NCBI GenBank assembly: GCA_900112995.1
Contig: FONU01000026.1
Coordinates: 1 to 42,751, forward strand
DNA: 42,751 nucleotides
Direction of reading: 5' to 3'
DNA from: [Lactobacillus] rogosae
Lineage (GTDB): Bacteria > Bacillota > Clostridia > Lachnospirales > Lachnospiraceae
Position numbers and translations under genes: made by a program. Of this stretch, positions 33,875 through 42,727 are shown in pieces. The notes beneath the pieces were generated by a model. That model was not told where the DNA came from, made no database searches, and saw nothing but the letters and a program-made list of their open reading frames with translations. How positions within the stretch are numbered: position 1 is the stretch's first letter; each line of letters opens with the position of its first letter.

Positions 33875-34324
33875 CTACAATTCAAGCTTTCCCTGATTAC
33901 ATATTTCAATTCTTACCTTACATTCACTCATCTGCTGCCCATTAACATCCATGGTGTATTCGAGTGCTATATTAATCTTATCTTCATCCCTTTCTATATC
34001 CAGCATGCTTGTATATATAGACATCGCAAGGCCTCCATAAGGTGTGTTATAACAGCTTACAGTCTTTTTATCCTGTATGAACTCCATAATTGTTGTTATT
34101 GCACCTTTTTTACTTATCTCAACTCTGTCCTCTGATATTTTAATAAGCGTGTCAGATTTTGCACTTTCTCCATCATACACTTCTTCATAGCGTATATATT
34201 CCTTGCCTGCCCTCCTAGTGTATCTTCCAACGCTTATTATCTCAATATCTTCTGCCTCTTTATAAGCATCGCCCGCCTCTTGTGCCGACAGTCCTCTTAT
34301 CTTAACATATACCTTATCATTCAT
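33875..34324 (-). CDS. DUF1934 protein (YwiB-like beta-barrel)
   Basis: This 149-aa cytosolic protein is of the lipocalin-like DUF1934 family, whose function is unknown. Strand-rich segments are KVYVKIRG at the start, then KEYIRYEEVYDGE, DRVEISKKGA and YNTPYGGLAMSIYTSMLDIE, the family hallmark. YwiB lies near argS in Bacillus; here it sits between thrS and spoIIR. AGGGAG precedes the ATG. Confidence 0.8.
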   Translation of the reverse strand: MNDKVYVKIRGLSAQEAGDAYKEAEDIEIISVGRYTRRAGKEYIRYEEVYDGESAKSDTLIKISEDRVEISKKGAITTIMEFIQDKKTVSCYNTPYGGLAMSIYTSMLDIERDEDKINIALEYTMDVNGQQMSECKVRIEICNQGKLEL

Positions 34325-34391
34325 ATTCTCGTGTGTACTCCCTTTCTTATTCTCTGATTATTGATAAATATAATCACCCTATATCAGTAAT

Positions 34392-34495
34392 TTCCTGATA
34401 CTTACAATCTTTTTATGCTTATAATTACTGAATGTCAACAATCGCCTTATATCCATAATCTTCTGATACTTACAATTATTTTATGTTTATAATTA
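34392..34495. repeat. Direct repeat of about 35 bp in the DUF1934-spoIIR gap
   Basis: TTCCTGATACTTACAATC... (34392-34427) and TTCTGATACTTACAATTA... (34461-34495) are near-identical copies about 69 bp apart. The gap has no gene. Confidence 0.55.
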
Positions 34496-34533
34496 ATTTT
34501 ACATTATTTTACAGGTTATTTTACATTTACAGC

Positions 34534-35172
34534 TTATTTCTTATTTAAAAATTTAAGATACTTGAATCTGTACTGTACCTTTTCTCCAGACACTACCCTG
34601 TACTCATCTTCTGTCAGTACATTTTTAAGCTCATCCTTTGACTCATCCGGCACAACACCATATACTGCATCCACAAAACATAATGGTGGATATAATACGC
34701 ACCACCAGTTCCTGCCTGAAGCCTCTCCTATATCTATTCTAAATGCCTCATATTCCCCTGGCGGAAATGTCATATCCCCGTAGCTTTTCATCGGAAAATA
34801 GCAATTTTCAAAATAAACGCTTACATCTTCCTTACTTCCAAGGCTCCTAAGCTTATCAACAGCAACATTCTTTATATTATCACTCTCATCACTTAAAATC
34901 TGTCTTGACTCCTCTAATGATACGGATTGTGAAAGCTTCGGACTTATATAATCAAGCACCGCTGCCTTAACAAGCATTTTATTATTCTGTGCCTCCTCAG
35001 AGTCGTCATTCGCCCTTATGTGAAATCTTATAATCTGCGAAGCTATATCTTTTTGCATAAATGCTGCATAAGTATCACTATACAATCGTATTCCTACAAT
35101 TACAAGCATAATAATGCTTAATGCCAGTATAATATAAGTTGATTTTGCACTTTTTTCATTTAATTTTAACAT
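34534..35172 (-). CDS. spoIIR: Stage II sporulation protein R
   Basis: SpoIIR is made in the forespore, is secreted and triggers SpoIIGA to process pro-sigma-E in the mother cell. The 212-aa protein has a signal-anchor helix (ILALSIIMLVIVGIRLY, about 16-32). The SpoIIR domain follows, with IIRFHIRANDDSEEAQNNKM and, near the end, YPPLCFVDAVYG and the segment PPGEYEAFRIDIGEASGRNW (family signature). AAGGGGG precedes the ATG. It shows that the host lineage sporulates or did so recently. A sigma-F promoter was not located with certainty. Confidence 0.95.
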   Translation of the reverse strand: MLKLNEKSAKSTYIILALSIIMLVIVGIRLYSDTYAAFMQKDIASQIIRFHIRANDDSEEAQNNKMLVKAAVLDYISPKLSQSVSLEESRQILSDESDNIKNVAVDKLRSLGSKEDVSVYFENCYFPMKSYGDMTFPPGEYEAFRIDIGEASGRNWWCVLYPPLCFVDAVYGVVPDESKDELKNVLTEDEYRVVSGEKVQYRFKYLKFLNKK

Positions 35173-35238
35173 ATATACCCCCTTGTTTGCTGGTAGTTTC
35201 TGGATGGTTCTGGGAAACGGAAATGGTTATGCACGGAA

Positions 35239-35433
35239 GGTGTGACGGACGGATAGTGTTAGTGTGACGGACGGACGTTGTTACATACGGACGTTGTGAG
35301 GACTTACTATATTACCGCTGGGCACGCCCCCGCTACTTGAAACCGTAGCGGACACGTAAGCGGCTAAGGAACAGCCGCTAAGTGCCGACGGTTTCAACAG
35401 TACCCAGCTTGCAATATAGTAAGTTCTCACAAC
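35239..35433. repeat. 141-nt long hairpin with short direct repeats at its edge
   Basis: GTTGTGAGgACTTACTATAT (from 35293) pairs with the complement ending CTCACAAC at 35433. Inner stems are TTGAAACCGT/ACGGTTTCAA (35337, 35388), CAC/GTG (35353, 35382) and AGCGGCT/AGCCGCT (35359, 35373). To the left, TGTGACGGACGGA occurs twice (35241, 35263), then ACGGACGTTGT twice. It is GC-rich against AT-rich neighbours. Confidence 0.65.
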
Positions 35434-35799
35434 TGGGCAGCGACTGAATTGCCAACTTTCCTCAGTCGTGTGGCGACTGTCCTTCAACCGCCGCCTCTCA
35501 CCTCCACCTAACGGCTATCTTTCAAGCCACACTTCCGACAACCTGCCACCACCAGAAATAACTTTCCATTAAATTATCCACTCACCTAAAGGCTTTCACC
35601 GCTGCGTGCGACACTTAAACGAAAGCGGGTCGCCGTTGCTTTTGCTGCTTTCTAACATCCCCGCCACAACCTTTAAGCTGCACCAGATAATTTATATGGA
35701 AATTATCCCCCAAAAATAAAAAGCTATACCCACCCCCTATCATTTTCATAGTATGGTGAATACAGCTTTCAGTTTTCAATAAATCACAATTTTATTTAA
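35434..35799. other. GC-rich non-coding stretch upstream of spoIIR
   Basis: No supported gene; base composition is unlike the adjacent genes. It continues from the long hairpin and may be the remainder of one repeat element or RNA. A pyrimidine-rich tract (about 35490-35560) is notable. Confidence 0.4.
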
Positions 35800-36468
35800 T
35801 TATATGTTAAGAAGTCTTATAATTCCCCTTTCCTGATTAGTAATATGCTGTCTTACTATAACCTTGGCTTTTTCGACATCCTTATCGGCAAGCTGCCTGA
35901 TTATATCGTTATGCTCACTTATAAGTATAGAATGTGTTCTTGCATCTTTAACATATTCAAGACGATATCTGTACATCTGCTCACTAAGACTGTTGACAAG
36001 CTGGATAAGTCTCTGGTTGTCTGTCATTGAATATATAATATTGTGGAATGCCACATCTGCATTAACTATAGCAACTACATCTTTAGATACAATAGCGGCT
36101 TCAAATACCCTGTTAGCCGTCTTTAACTCCTCTATATGTTCAGGTGTTACATTCTTGCAGGCAAGTGTTGCAGCAAGTTCTTCTAACGCCGAACGCACCT
36201 CAAGGACATCTCTCATATCCTTTACAGTTATATGTGCAACCTCAGCACCTTTTCTTGGAATCATAATAACAAGGCCTTCAAGCTCTAACTTTCTGATTGC
36301 TTCTCGTATAGGTGTACGGCTTACTCCAAGCTTGTTAGCAAGCTGTATCTCCATAAGTCTTTCGCCAGGTTCCATCTCTCCTGTAAGAATAGCCTGTCTT
36401 AATGTATTGAATACAACATCTCTTAATGGAAGGTATTCGTTCACATCCATTTTTAATTCGCCTTTCAT
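35800..36468 (-). CDS. GntR-family transcriptional regulator (FadR/FCD type)
   Basis: The 222-aa protein has the winged helix with AILTGEMEPGERLMEIQLAN, KLGVSRTPIREAIRKLELEG and the wing VIMIPRKGAEVA. The all-helical FCD effector domain follows, with VRSALEELAA, HNIIYSMTDN and a conserved SEHNDIIRQL; its Asp and His residues probably bind a metal and an organic acid. GGAGG lies 8 bases before the ATG. It follows ispE by 23 bp and may be co-transcribed. The regulated genes are unknown. Confidence 0.92.
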   Translation of the reverse strand: MKGELKMDVNEYLPLRDVVFNTLRQAILTGEMEPGERLMEIQLANKLGVSRTPIREAIRKLELEGLVIMIPRKGAEVAHITVKDMRDVLEVRSALEELAATLACKNVTPEHIEELKTANRVFEAAIVSKDVVAIVNADVAFHNIIYSMTDNQRLIQLVNSLSEQMYRYRLEYVKDARTHSILISEHNDIIRQLADKDVEKAKVIVRQHITNQERGIIRLLNI

Positions 36469-36491
36469 TGTCTAATCCTCCGTGTAGTAAT

Positions 36492-37355
36492 TTAATTAAA
36501 TGTCTCTGTTATATATACCTGTCTTGCATCTCCCTGACGCTTTAAATATTCTTTACAATTAAGTGCTGTCTGCTCATCAGGAAATATTCCAAATACTGTA
36601 GGACCACTTCCACTCATCATAGCATTGTATGCACCCTGACTTATCATATCCTTCTTTATCTTATCTATAACCGGATACAACGGAATAGTCACATCTTCTA
36701 ACACATTGCCCATACGCTCGGCAATCTTTATTACACTGCCCTCATTAATTGCCTCTATAATTCCATCTATATCAGGATGCTTTGTGATTGCACCTGAATC
36801 CAGACTGTCATACACCATCTTAGTCGATACATTAATAGGTGGCTTTGCTACAACCATATGACAAAATGGCATAGGTGCAAGTCTTGTAAGCTTCTCTCCT
36901 ATCCCTTCTGCAAGTGCAGTTCCTCTCATAATACAGTATGGAACATCAGCTCCAATCTTAACTCCCTGCTCCATAAGCTCCCTGTTAGAAAGTCCAAGAT
37001 TGAACAGCTTATTGATAGCAAACATAGCAGAAGCTGCATCTGTACTTCCTCCAGCCATACCTGCTGCTATCGGTATGAACTTATTAAGGTCTACCTCTAT
37101 TCCCCCCGAAAAGCCATACTCATCTTTCATAAGCTTGTATGCTTTATATATGAGATTATTCTCATTAACCGGAAGAAACTTAAGATTAATATCAATCCTT
37201 ATATCGTCTTCTGGTATCTTATTAATTATAAGACGGTCATATATACCTACTGTCTGCATAACCATTCTTACATCGTGATATCCATTATCTCTCTTTCCTA
37301 ACACATCAAGTCCAAGATTAATCTTGGCACGTGCCTTTAATCTAATTGAGTCCAT
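36492..37355 (-). CDS. ispE: 4-diphosphocytidyl-2-C-methyl-D-erythritol kinase
   Basis: IspE phosphorylates CDP-methylerythritol in the non-mevalonate isoprenoid pathway. It is a GHMP kinase: KARAKINLGLDVLGKRDNGY at the N-terminus, ATP-loop PIAAGMAGGSTDAA near 95-110, GADVPYC, and MSGSGPTVFGIF near the C-terminus. The ATG at 37355 is chosen because GGAG lies 8 bases upstream; in-frame ATGs at 37361 and 37385 fit less well. Length (287 aa) is usual. Confidence 0.96.
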   Translation of the reverse strand: MDSIRLKARAKINLGLDVLGKRDNGYHDVRMVMQTVGIYDRLIINKIPEDDIRIDINLKFLPVNENNLIYKAYKLMKDEYGFSGGIEVDLNKFIPIAAGMAGGSTDAASAMFAINKLFNLGLSNRELMEQGVKIGADVPYCIMRGTALAEGIGEKLTRLAPMPFCHMVVAKPPINVSTKMVYDSLDSGAITKHPDIDGIIEAINEGSVIKIAERMGNVLEDVTIPLYPVIDKIKKDMISQGAYNAMMSGSGPTVFGIFPDEQTALNCKEYLKRQGDARQVYITETFN

Positions 37356-37510
37356 ATTCATATCTCCAATATTGTATACATACATCTATTATATAAAACA
37401 GATTGTACAAAATCAAGTACATACTTTCAATTTCATATGATTATTACTAATCACCAGAAAATATATCCTGCAGAATGAATTATATATAACTATGATGCCA
37501 TTTTTATTAA

Positions 37511-37553
37511 CAAAAAATTCCCGAAACCAGAACAATCCGGCTGGCTTCGGGAA
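37511..37553 (-). terminator. Terminator after the MATE gene
   Basis: On the minus strand TTCCCGAAgCCAG pairs with CTGGtTTCGGGAA, followed by TTTTTT. It lies 37 bp after the MATE stop. Confidence 0.85.
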
Positions 37554-37589
37554 CATTTATAGGGAGCACAATATTTACTTGTAATCTGA

Positions 37590-39059
37590 TTAATTAACTG
37601 TCTGTATATTTGAAGAAACTTTTATATCTGAATCAGCCTCATTAAGAGACTTTACCTTTTCGTCTGAATTATTGCCTTCATCCTGTGTCTTTTCTATTTT
37701 AATAGTTGATTTCTTCCATATTCCTGTCCAATAGAGTATGTAGAGTATCAATGCTGATGTGGCATTACTTACAACTACCGCATACCACACACTCTCAACG
37801 CCCATTCCAAGCACATTAGCACATACCCACAATGTCAGGAACCTGAATATCCATATTCTTGTCGCATCAACTGCCATTGTTATCATGGTATGTCCACAGC
37901 CCTGAAATAACCCCTGCGTTACATTATAAAATGCATTCGTCCAGCAGCATATTGCCATAATTGACAGGAACTGTGTCGCAAGAGGCACTACCTGTTCATC
38001 TGATGTGAAAAATCTTACCATTGGTTCTGCTATGAATCTTCTTGAAAGTATCATTCCACATATGAATAAGAATACAGCTCCTATTCTCAGTGCAATATGG
38101 TATGACTTATCAGTTCTTTTAATATTGCCTGCACCCATATTCTGACCGACTATTGTAGATATTGCAGAGCCTATTCCACTTGCCGGCATTGTAATAATAC
38201 TGTTAATCTTATTACCGATACCATAAGCTGTTGTAGCTGTCGGACCATAGGCATTAACATTTTTAGTCATAAGAAGAAATCCGAACTGCATTGTACTTCC
38301 ACCTATTGCAGTTGGCAGACCAATTTTTAATATAGCAAGCACTTTATTTTTATCAAATTTGAAGTTCTTAAAGTTAATTCTGACAAGCTGGTTATTTCCC
38401 CTAAGTACAAGAACTCCAATAATCGCACTCGGTATCTTAGCAAGCAGTGTAGCAAGTGCCGCACCACCTATTCCCCAGTTGAATATAACAAGGAATAATG
38501 GGTCAAGTATCAGATTGATAGATACCCCAAGTATATTAAGAAGCAGAGGTCTTACTGTGTCGCCCTGTGCCTGCTTGACCGAAGTAAACAGATTAATCAT
38601 AAAAAGAAATGGAAGGTCTAACACTACAATTCTTATATATGTAAGTCCATATCTATATATTTCACCCTCAGCACCAAGCCATTTTACAAGTCCTGGTGAC
38701 ACAAGCCAGCATATAAATGCACATACAACCGAAAATCCAAGCGATGTTATACATATATGATTAGCCATAGAGTTCGCCTGTTTGTCTTCTTTCGCACCAA
38801 GGTACTGCGATATAAGAATAGCACCCGCTGTCGTTATGCCTGCTCCAAAGTTAATAAGAATATTCTGGAATGGTGACACAAGCGTTATAGCTGCCTGATT
38901 AGCTGTTCCTATCTTTCCAAGCCAGAACGTATCTGTAAGATTATACATTGACTGTATAAAGCTGTTAATCATAACTGGTATTGCCAATGTAAGAATTGCC
39001 CTGATAAGATTCCCGTTAAGAATCATATCTCTCTTGCCAGCACTTATTGGTCGTGCCAT
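37590..39059 (-). CDS. MATE-family multidrug exporter
   Basis: This is a 489-aa cation-coupled exporter with about 12 membrane helices in two bundles. The start MARPISAGKRDMILNGNLIR leads into ILTLAIPVMINSFIQSMYNL, typical of the NorM/DinF-like bacterial branch. GAVIL-type glycine-rich turns follow (NFGAGITTAGAILISQYLGA). A polar tail of about 45 residues closes the protein. AAGGG lies 8 bases before the ATG at 39059; the frame extends to 39143 without a ribosome site. It is divergent from the AraC-type regulator at 39241, which may control it. The substrate is unknown. Confidence 0.93.
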   Translation of the reverse strand: MARPISAGKRDMILNGNLIRAILTLAIPVMINSFIQSMYNLTDTFWLGKIGTANQAAITLVSPFQNILINFGAGITTAGAILISQYLGAKEDKQANSMANHICITSLGFSVVCAFICWLVSPGLVKWLGAEGEIYRYGLTYIRIVVLDLPFLFMINLFTSVKQAQGDTVRPLLLNILGVSINLILDPLFLVIFNWGIGGAALATLLAKIPSAIIGVLVLRGNNQLVRINFKNFKFDKNKVLAILKIGLPTAIGGSTMQFGFLLMTKNVNAYGPTATTAYGIGNKINSIITMPASGIGSAISTIVGQNMGAGNIKRTDKSYHIALRIGAVFLFICGMILSRRFIAEPMVRFFTSDEQVVPLATQFLSIMAICCWTNAFYNVTQGLFQGCGHTMITMAVDATRIWIFRFLTLWVCANVLGMGVESVWYAVVVSNATSALILYILYWTGIWKKSTIKIEKTQDEGNNSDEKVKSLNEADSDIKVSSNIQTVN

Positions 39060-39199
39060 ATTTAATCCCTTCTTTCCCAATAATCTATTGCATTTTTTCT
39101 CTTTTTTATATAATATATTAGCATAAAAAACAGTGATTTCCACTTATAAATACTATTATTTAATTAACTTTACAGAAAATGTATCCTAATTTCTTACAT

Positions 39200-39224
39200 A
39201 AGTATTTTTATAAATACTTTTTTT
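39200..39224 (+). promoter_or_regulatory. AT hairpin with T-run in the AraC leader
   Basis: AAGTATTT-TTAT-AAATACTT followed by T7 lies 6-10 bases before the GGAGG of the AraC gene. It could be a weak attenuator. The stem has few GC pairs, so it may only be AT-rich promoter DNA. Confidence 0.3.
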
Positions 39225-39240
39225 ACACTGGAGGCTTAAT

Positions 39241-40068
39241 ATGATACAGGATATGCAGAAGAATTTTGAAATCAAAAAAATTAAACGCTCGGCATTTAAA
39301 GCTAAAAAGGTTCACTCACACCCTTTTCACGAACTTTTTTATCTTGCCCGCGGTGAATGTACGGCATTTATCAGCCACAATATATACAAATTCCACCACG
39401 GAGATATTGTAATCGTCCCTGCCGGAACAATCCACAAGACTGATTATACAGGAAAAGGTATGCACGAGCGAATTGTAATAAGCTTTAAGCCAACCGTCAC
39501 AGAATGGCTCAACAATGTTGTCGGCACGGATATCGTGTCTGATGTTATGCAGGCAGGTGTTATCTCAATACCAGAAAAACGAAGAGATTATATAGAAAGC
39601 CTTCTTGAAAAGCTCCTCTTTGAAAATGAAGGACAGGATCCTTTATCTCCCGGCTTTGTAAGCGTTGCACTCGCCGAGCTTATGCTTTTTATAACCCGTT
39701 GTAAGAATTATGAAGAAAATGTAATAAAAGAGATTGACGTTAATAACAGAATTATGCAGGAGGTTGCAACTTACATTTACAACCATTACAGCGAAAGGCT
39801 TATACTTGAAGATGTGGCGAAAAAATTCAATCTCAGCCGTTCGTATCTTTCAAAGAAATTCAAGAGCGTTACCGGCTTTGGTTTTAAAGAATATATAATA
39901 AATGTCCGCATACAACACGCCTGCGAACTTCTTCTTAACACTAACAAATCAATAACTGATATTGCATTTGAGTGTGGTTTTAATGACAGTAATTATTTCG
40001 GCGATGCTTTCAGGCGTACCAAGGGTATTTCACCTAATAAATACAGAAAAAATAAAGAACATATGTAA
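39241..40068 (+). CDS. AraC-family transcriptional regulator
   Basis: This 275-aa regulator has an N-terminal cupin (about 20-100: HSHPFHELFYLARGE, GDIVIVPAGTIHKTDYTG), which would bind a small ligand, often a sugar. The C-terminal double HTH is at about 175-270: RLILEDVAKKFNLSRSYLSK, then KSITDIAFECGFNDSNYFGD and FRRTKGISPNKYRK. GGAGG lies 6 bases before the ATG. It is divergent from the MATE gene with a 181-bp shared gap. Confidence 0.94.
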   Translation: MIQDMQKNFEIKKIKRSAFKAKKVHSHPFHELFYLARGECTAFISHNIYKFHHGDIVIVPAGTIHKTDYTGKGMHERIVISFKPTVTEWLNNVVGTDIVSDVMQAGVISIPEKRRDYIESLLEKLLFENEGQDPLSPGFVSVALAELMLFITRCKNYEENVIKEIDVNNRIMQEVATYIYNHYSERLILEDVAKKFNLSRSYLSKKFKSVTGFGFKEYIINVRIQHACELLLNTNKSITDIAFECGFNDSNYFGDAFRRTKGISPNKYRKNKEHM

Positions 40069-40192
40069 ATAAAGCCTTACAAACAGCCGATTATATATAT
40101 AAAGCCACGGATGGTTTTATCAGATTGCTTTTATAAGCATTTAACTATTAATTATTACAAATTGTGCGTATGCACAGAAACGGAGGAATAAT

Positions 40193-40801
40193 ATGGAATT
40201 AAACGGAGTTAATTCTTATTACACAGGCTATGCTTCAACAGCCAGCCAGACTAATAAAGACAACAAGACATCAGGAACAGCTTCTACTAATAATTATTCA
40301 GATACTGCTGCCACTTATGAATCTTCTAAAGGCCAGACTGTTTCATCTGCTACATCAAAATCAACCAATCCTTCTTTAGTAGCACAGTTAAAAGCTGACT
40401 CTGACAATCGTATGCAGCAGTTACAGTCACTCGTAAGCAAGATGTTTGAAAAGCAGGGAATTACAATCGGAACTGCTGATGATATGTGGAAAGTACTTGC
40501 CAGCGGCAACTTCACAGCAGATGCTGATACAATTGCCAAGGCTAAAGAAGATATTTCAGAGGACGGATATTGGGGAGTTAAACAGACATCATCAAGAATC
40601 TTTGATTTTGCAATGGCTCTTGCTGGTGATGATGAAGAAAAGATGCAAAAGATGAAAGCCGCTGTAGAAAAAGGCTTTAAGCTTGCAACCAAATCATGGG
40701 GCAAAGAACTTCCAGACATAAGCAAGAATACATACAGTGCTGTTATGGACAAGTTCGATGATTATTTTGCTTCCAAGAAGACATCCACTGACACAGAATA
40801 A
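40193..40801 (+). CDS. Conserved protein of unknown function, DUF5610-like C-terminus
   Basis: The 202-aa product has a Ser/Thr/Asn-rich disordered N-terminus (about 1-60). The helical C-terminus includes DGYWGVKQTSSRIFDFAMAL, then AGDDEEKMQKMKAAVEKGF and ELPDISKNTYSAVMDKFDDY. I recall this pattern from uncharacterised proteins of clostridia and some flagellated Gram-negatives, but do not know a function. There is no signal peptide. GGAGG lies 6-7 bases before the ATG; a terminator follows, so it is probably a single-gene unit. Confidence 0.75.
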   Translation: MELNGVNSYYTGYASTASQTNKDNKTSGTASTNNYSDTAATYESSKGQTVSSATSKSTNPSLVAQLKADSDNRMQQLQSLVSKMFEKQGITIGTADDMWKVLASGNFTADADTIAKAKEDISEDGYWGVKQTSSRIFDFAMALAGDDEEKMQKMKAAVEKGFKLATKSWGKELPDISKNTYSAVMDKFDDYFASKKTSTDTE

Positions 40802-40834
40802 ATCATAACCAACACAGAATAATATTATAATAAC

Positions 40835-40900
40835 AAAGGCAGGAAAGTAAGAACCTCTTAAGCAATAACTTAAAGTTTCTCATATTCCTGCCTTTTTATT
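40835..40900. terminator. Two-sided terminator between convergent genes
   Basis: AAAGGCAGGAA (40835-40845) pairs with TTCCTGCCTTT (40885-40895), followed by TTATTTT on the plus strand. An inner TAAG/CTTA stem is in the loop. It separates the unknown gene from the convergent LuxR gene. Confidence 0.8.
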
Positions 40901-40916
40901 TTCTTTAATTGATAAT

Positions 40917-42317
40917 CTAATTCTCACTCCACGAATAGTAGAACTGTATAAGTCCTATTCTTGAACTTGTATCGGTCTTTTCATTGATAGCTGAAATGTG
41001 CCTGTACAATGCAGACCTTGACATACACAGCGTGCTGGCAAGTTCGGATACATTTCCGTCCGACTCTGTTAATACCTGAAGAACCTCTTTTTCCCGCTCT
41101 GTAAGTGAATATGCCTGAACAAATCTTTCTAATTTATAATTTACAGCAGGTTCAGTACTAACCGGCTCTTTAACACTAATTACAAGCTGTGTAGAATAAG
41201 CATAAATAGCAACGCTTATTAATGCAAATAAAACAAGTGCGACAACGCTTATTATCATTGTGTTTGCACTTGATAAAAGCAGTACTGATGTAAAGCTTGT
41301 TATAACTGCTCCTGCATTATTGACTGCCCTGCCCATTCCAGCCCATAATTCTGGAATATCTGTATTGTATGAGAACTGAATAAACATTGTTGTAAAGTAT
41401 ACAACGAAAAATCCAGCCGACATATAAAATGCAACAAGTCCTATCATAAACGGACCACCAAGTTCTATTACTGCCACACACATAACTGAAAGAAGTGTGA
41501 CACAGTACATAATAATATTAATAAACGCTCCTTTATTAATTCCAAACACATATCCTGCAACAAGACCGCTTACAGCAAGGATAACTCTTGGTGTTTGTCC
41601 AATATCGACACTTCCTTCCGCGTGTACAAGTGTTACGGCATTATCAAGTGTTGAAAATATACAAGTCATAAGTGCAACTATAATAATAAGCGTTATCCCT
41701 GCTGTTTTCTCATTCTTATAGACAATATACGAAGCTCTTCCATCAGCCGCTCTGGCACTATTAGCAGCCATGCTGTCAGTTCCAAAGCCGTAATACACAA
41801 GCACTATAAGCCCCACGCACAGCATTATACTTTCAGCTAAGTTATTATTAACGATATTATTAGCAATAAACTGTATAAGCACTCCAAGTGCATATGCAAT
41901 TCCTATCGCATAGGATACCGGCATAGAATAGTTGCTTATATTAACTGCAAGTGAATAGTGCACAGCACTTCCTACAATTCCCATTATCGCAAAGAATACA
42001 CAACCGCTTATGAATATTGAGACATAAGAGCTGTGTGTACCCATAACTGCTATACATATTATGCCAGTTATTACTACACATACTTTAAATATGTGCAGTA
42101 ACAGCATATTATTATTCTTTCTGTATACACGCTTTAACAACGGATACATAAGAAATCCGGCAACACTTACACCCAGAATATAATTCTGTGCATTTACTAC
42201 TCCATTTGAATTTATAACATATAACATCATATTATCATACATATATTCTGTACCAAGGAATACATAATTAAATAATGCAATAATGATAATGTTAATCATT
42301 GGTACTTTATTCTTCAT
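40917..42317 (-). CDS. Membrane-anchored LuxR-family regulator
   Basis: The 466-aa protein has about 12 hydrophobic helices (residues 1-390) resembling an MFS fold. A C-terminal LuxR/GerE HTH follows at about 400-460: SLTEREKEVLQVLTESDGNV, then SELASTLCMSRSALYRHISA and KTDTSSRIGLIQFY. It probably senses a compound in the membrane and binds DNA while anchored. Such proteins are frequent in gut Actinobacteria and Lachnospiraceae, but few ligands are known. The ATG at 42317 has GGAG 6 bases upstream; a TTG at 42344 is weaker. The hairpin-promoter array lies just upstream. Confidence 0.85.
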   Translation of the reverse strand: MKNKVPMINIIIIALFNYVFLGTEYMYDNMMLYVINSNGVVNAQNYILGVSVAGFLMYPLLKRVYRKNNNMLLLHIFKVCVVITGIICIAVMGTHSSYVSIFISGCVFFAIMGIVGSAVHYSLAVNISNYSMPVSYAIGIAYALGVLIQFIANNIVNNNLAESIMLCVGLIVLVYYGFGTDSMAANSARAADGRASYIVYKNEKTAGITLIIIVALMTCIFSTLDNAVTLVHAEGSVDIGQTPRVILAVSGLVAGYVFGINKGAFINIIMYCVTLLSVMCVAVIELGGPFMIGLVAFYMSAGFFVVYFTTMFIQFSYNTDIPELWAGMGRAVNNAGAVITSFTSVLLLSSANTMIISVVALVLFALISVAIYAYSTQLVISVKEPVSTEPAVNYKLERFVQAYSLTEREKEVLQVLTESDGNVSELASTLCMSRSALYRHISAINEKTDTSSRIGLIQFYYSWSEN

Positions 42318-42360
42318 ATTAATCTCCATTTCTAATTCACGCAATCCTTATGAATACATA

Positions 42361-42727
42361 CAAAGTTCCGCAAGGAACTTTTAAGATGAGCACTTTTGTG
42401 CTCATTATACCATATGTCCTGCGTTGCTTTTCCACGCATCCGAAGTTTCGAAGAAACTTCTAAGTGACTACGAAGTAGTCATATTATACCATATTTTCGT
42501 GCAGCCTTTCAGCACATCCGAAGTTTCGAAGAAACTTCTAAGTGACTACAAAGTAGTCATATTATACCTTATTTTCATGCAGCCTTTCAGCACATCCGAA
42601 GTTTCGAAGAAACTTCTAAGTGACTACGAAGTAGTCATATTATACCATAATTTTCGTGCAGCCTTTCAGCACATCCGAAGTTTCGAAGAAACTTCTAAGT
42701 GACTACGAAGTAGTCATATTATACCAT
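42361..42727. repeat. Tandem 78-bp array of paired hairpins
   Basis: Four near-identical units start at CATCCG 42437, 42515, 42593 and 42672 (period 78, 78, 79). Each holds GAAGTTTC-GAA-GAAACTTC, TAAGT, GACTAC-nAA-GTAGTC, then ATATTATACC. A diverged fifth unit (42362-42415) keeps the layout with different stems: AAAGTTCC-GCAA-GGAACTTT and TGAGCAC-TTTT-GTGCTCA, then TTATACCAT. On the minus strand most units contain TGGTATAAT, an extended -10. Confidence 0.85.

Noticed and set aside
35281-35487. 68-codon leftward frame in the long hairpin
   Set aside because: It runs through both arms of the hairpin and has no ribosome site.
42424-42702. Open frame of 92 codons across the tandem repeats with a 26-residue repeat
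   Set aside because: It arises because the unit is 78 bp, a multiple of three. There is no ribosome site, and the 79-bp last period shifts the frame. The hairpin structure explains the sequence better.
42437-42727. CRISPR-like array
   Set aside because: The units are nearly identical throughout their length and there are no variable spacers and no cas genes.
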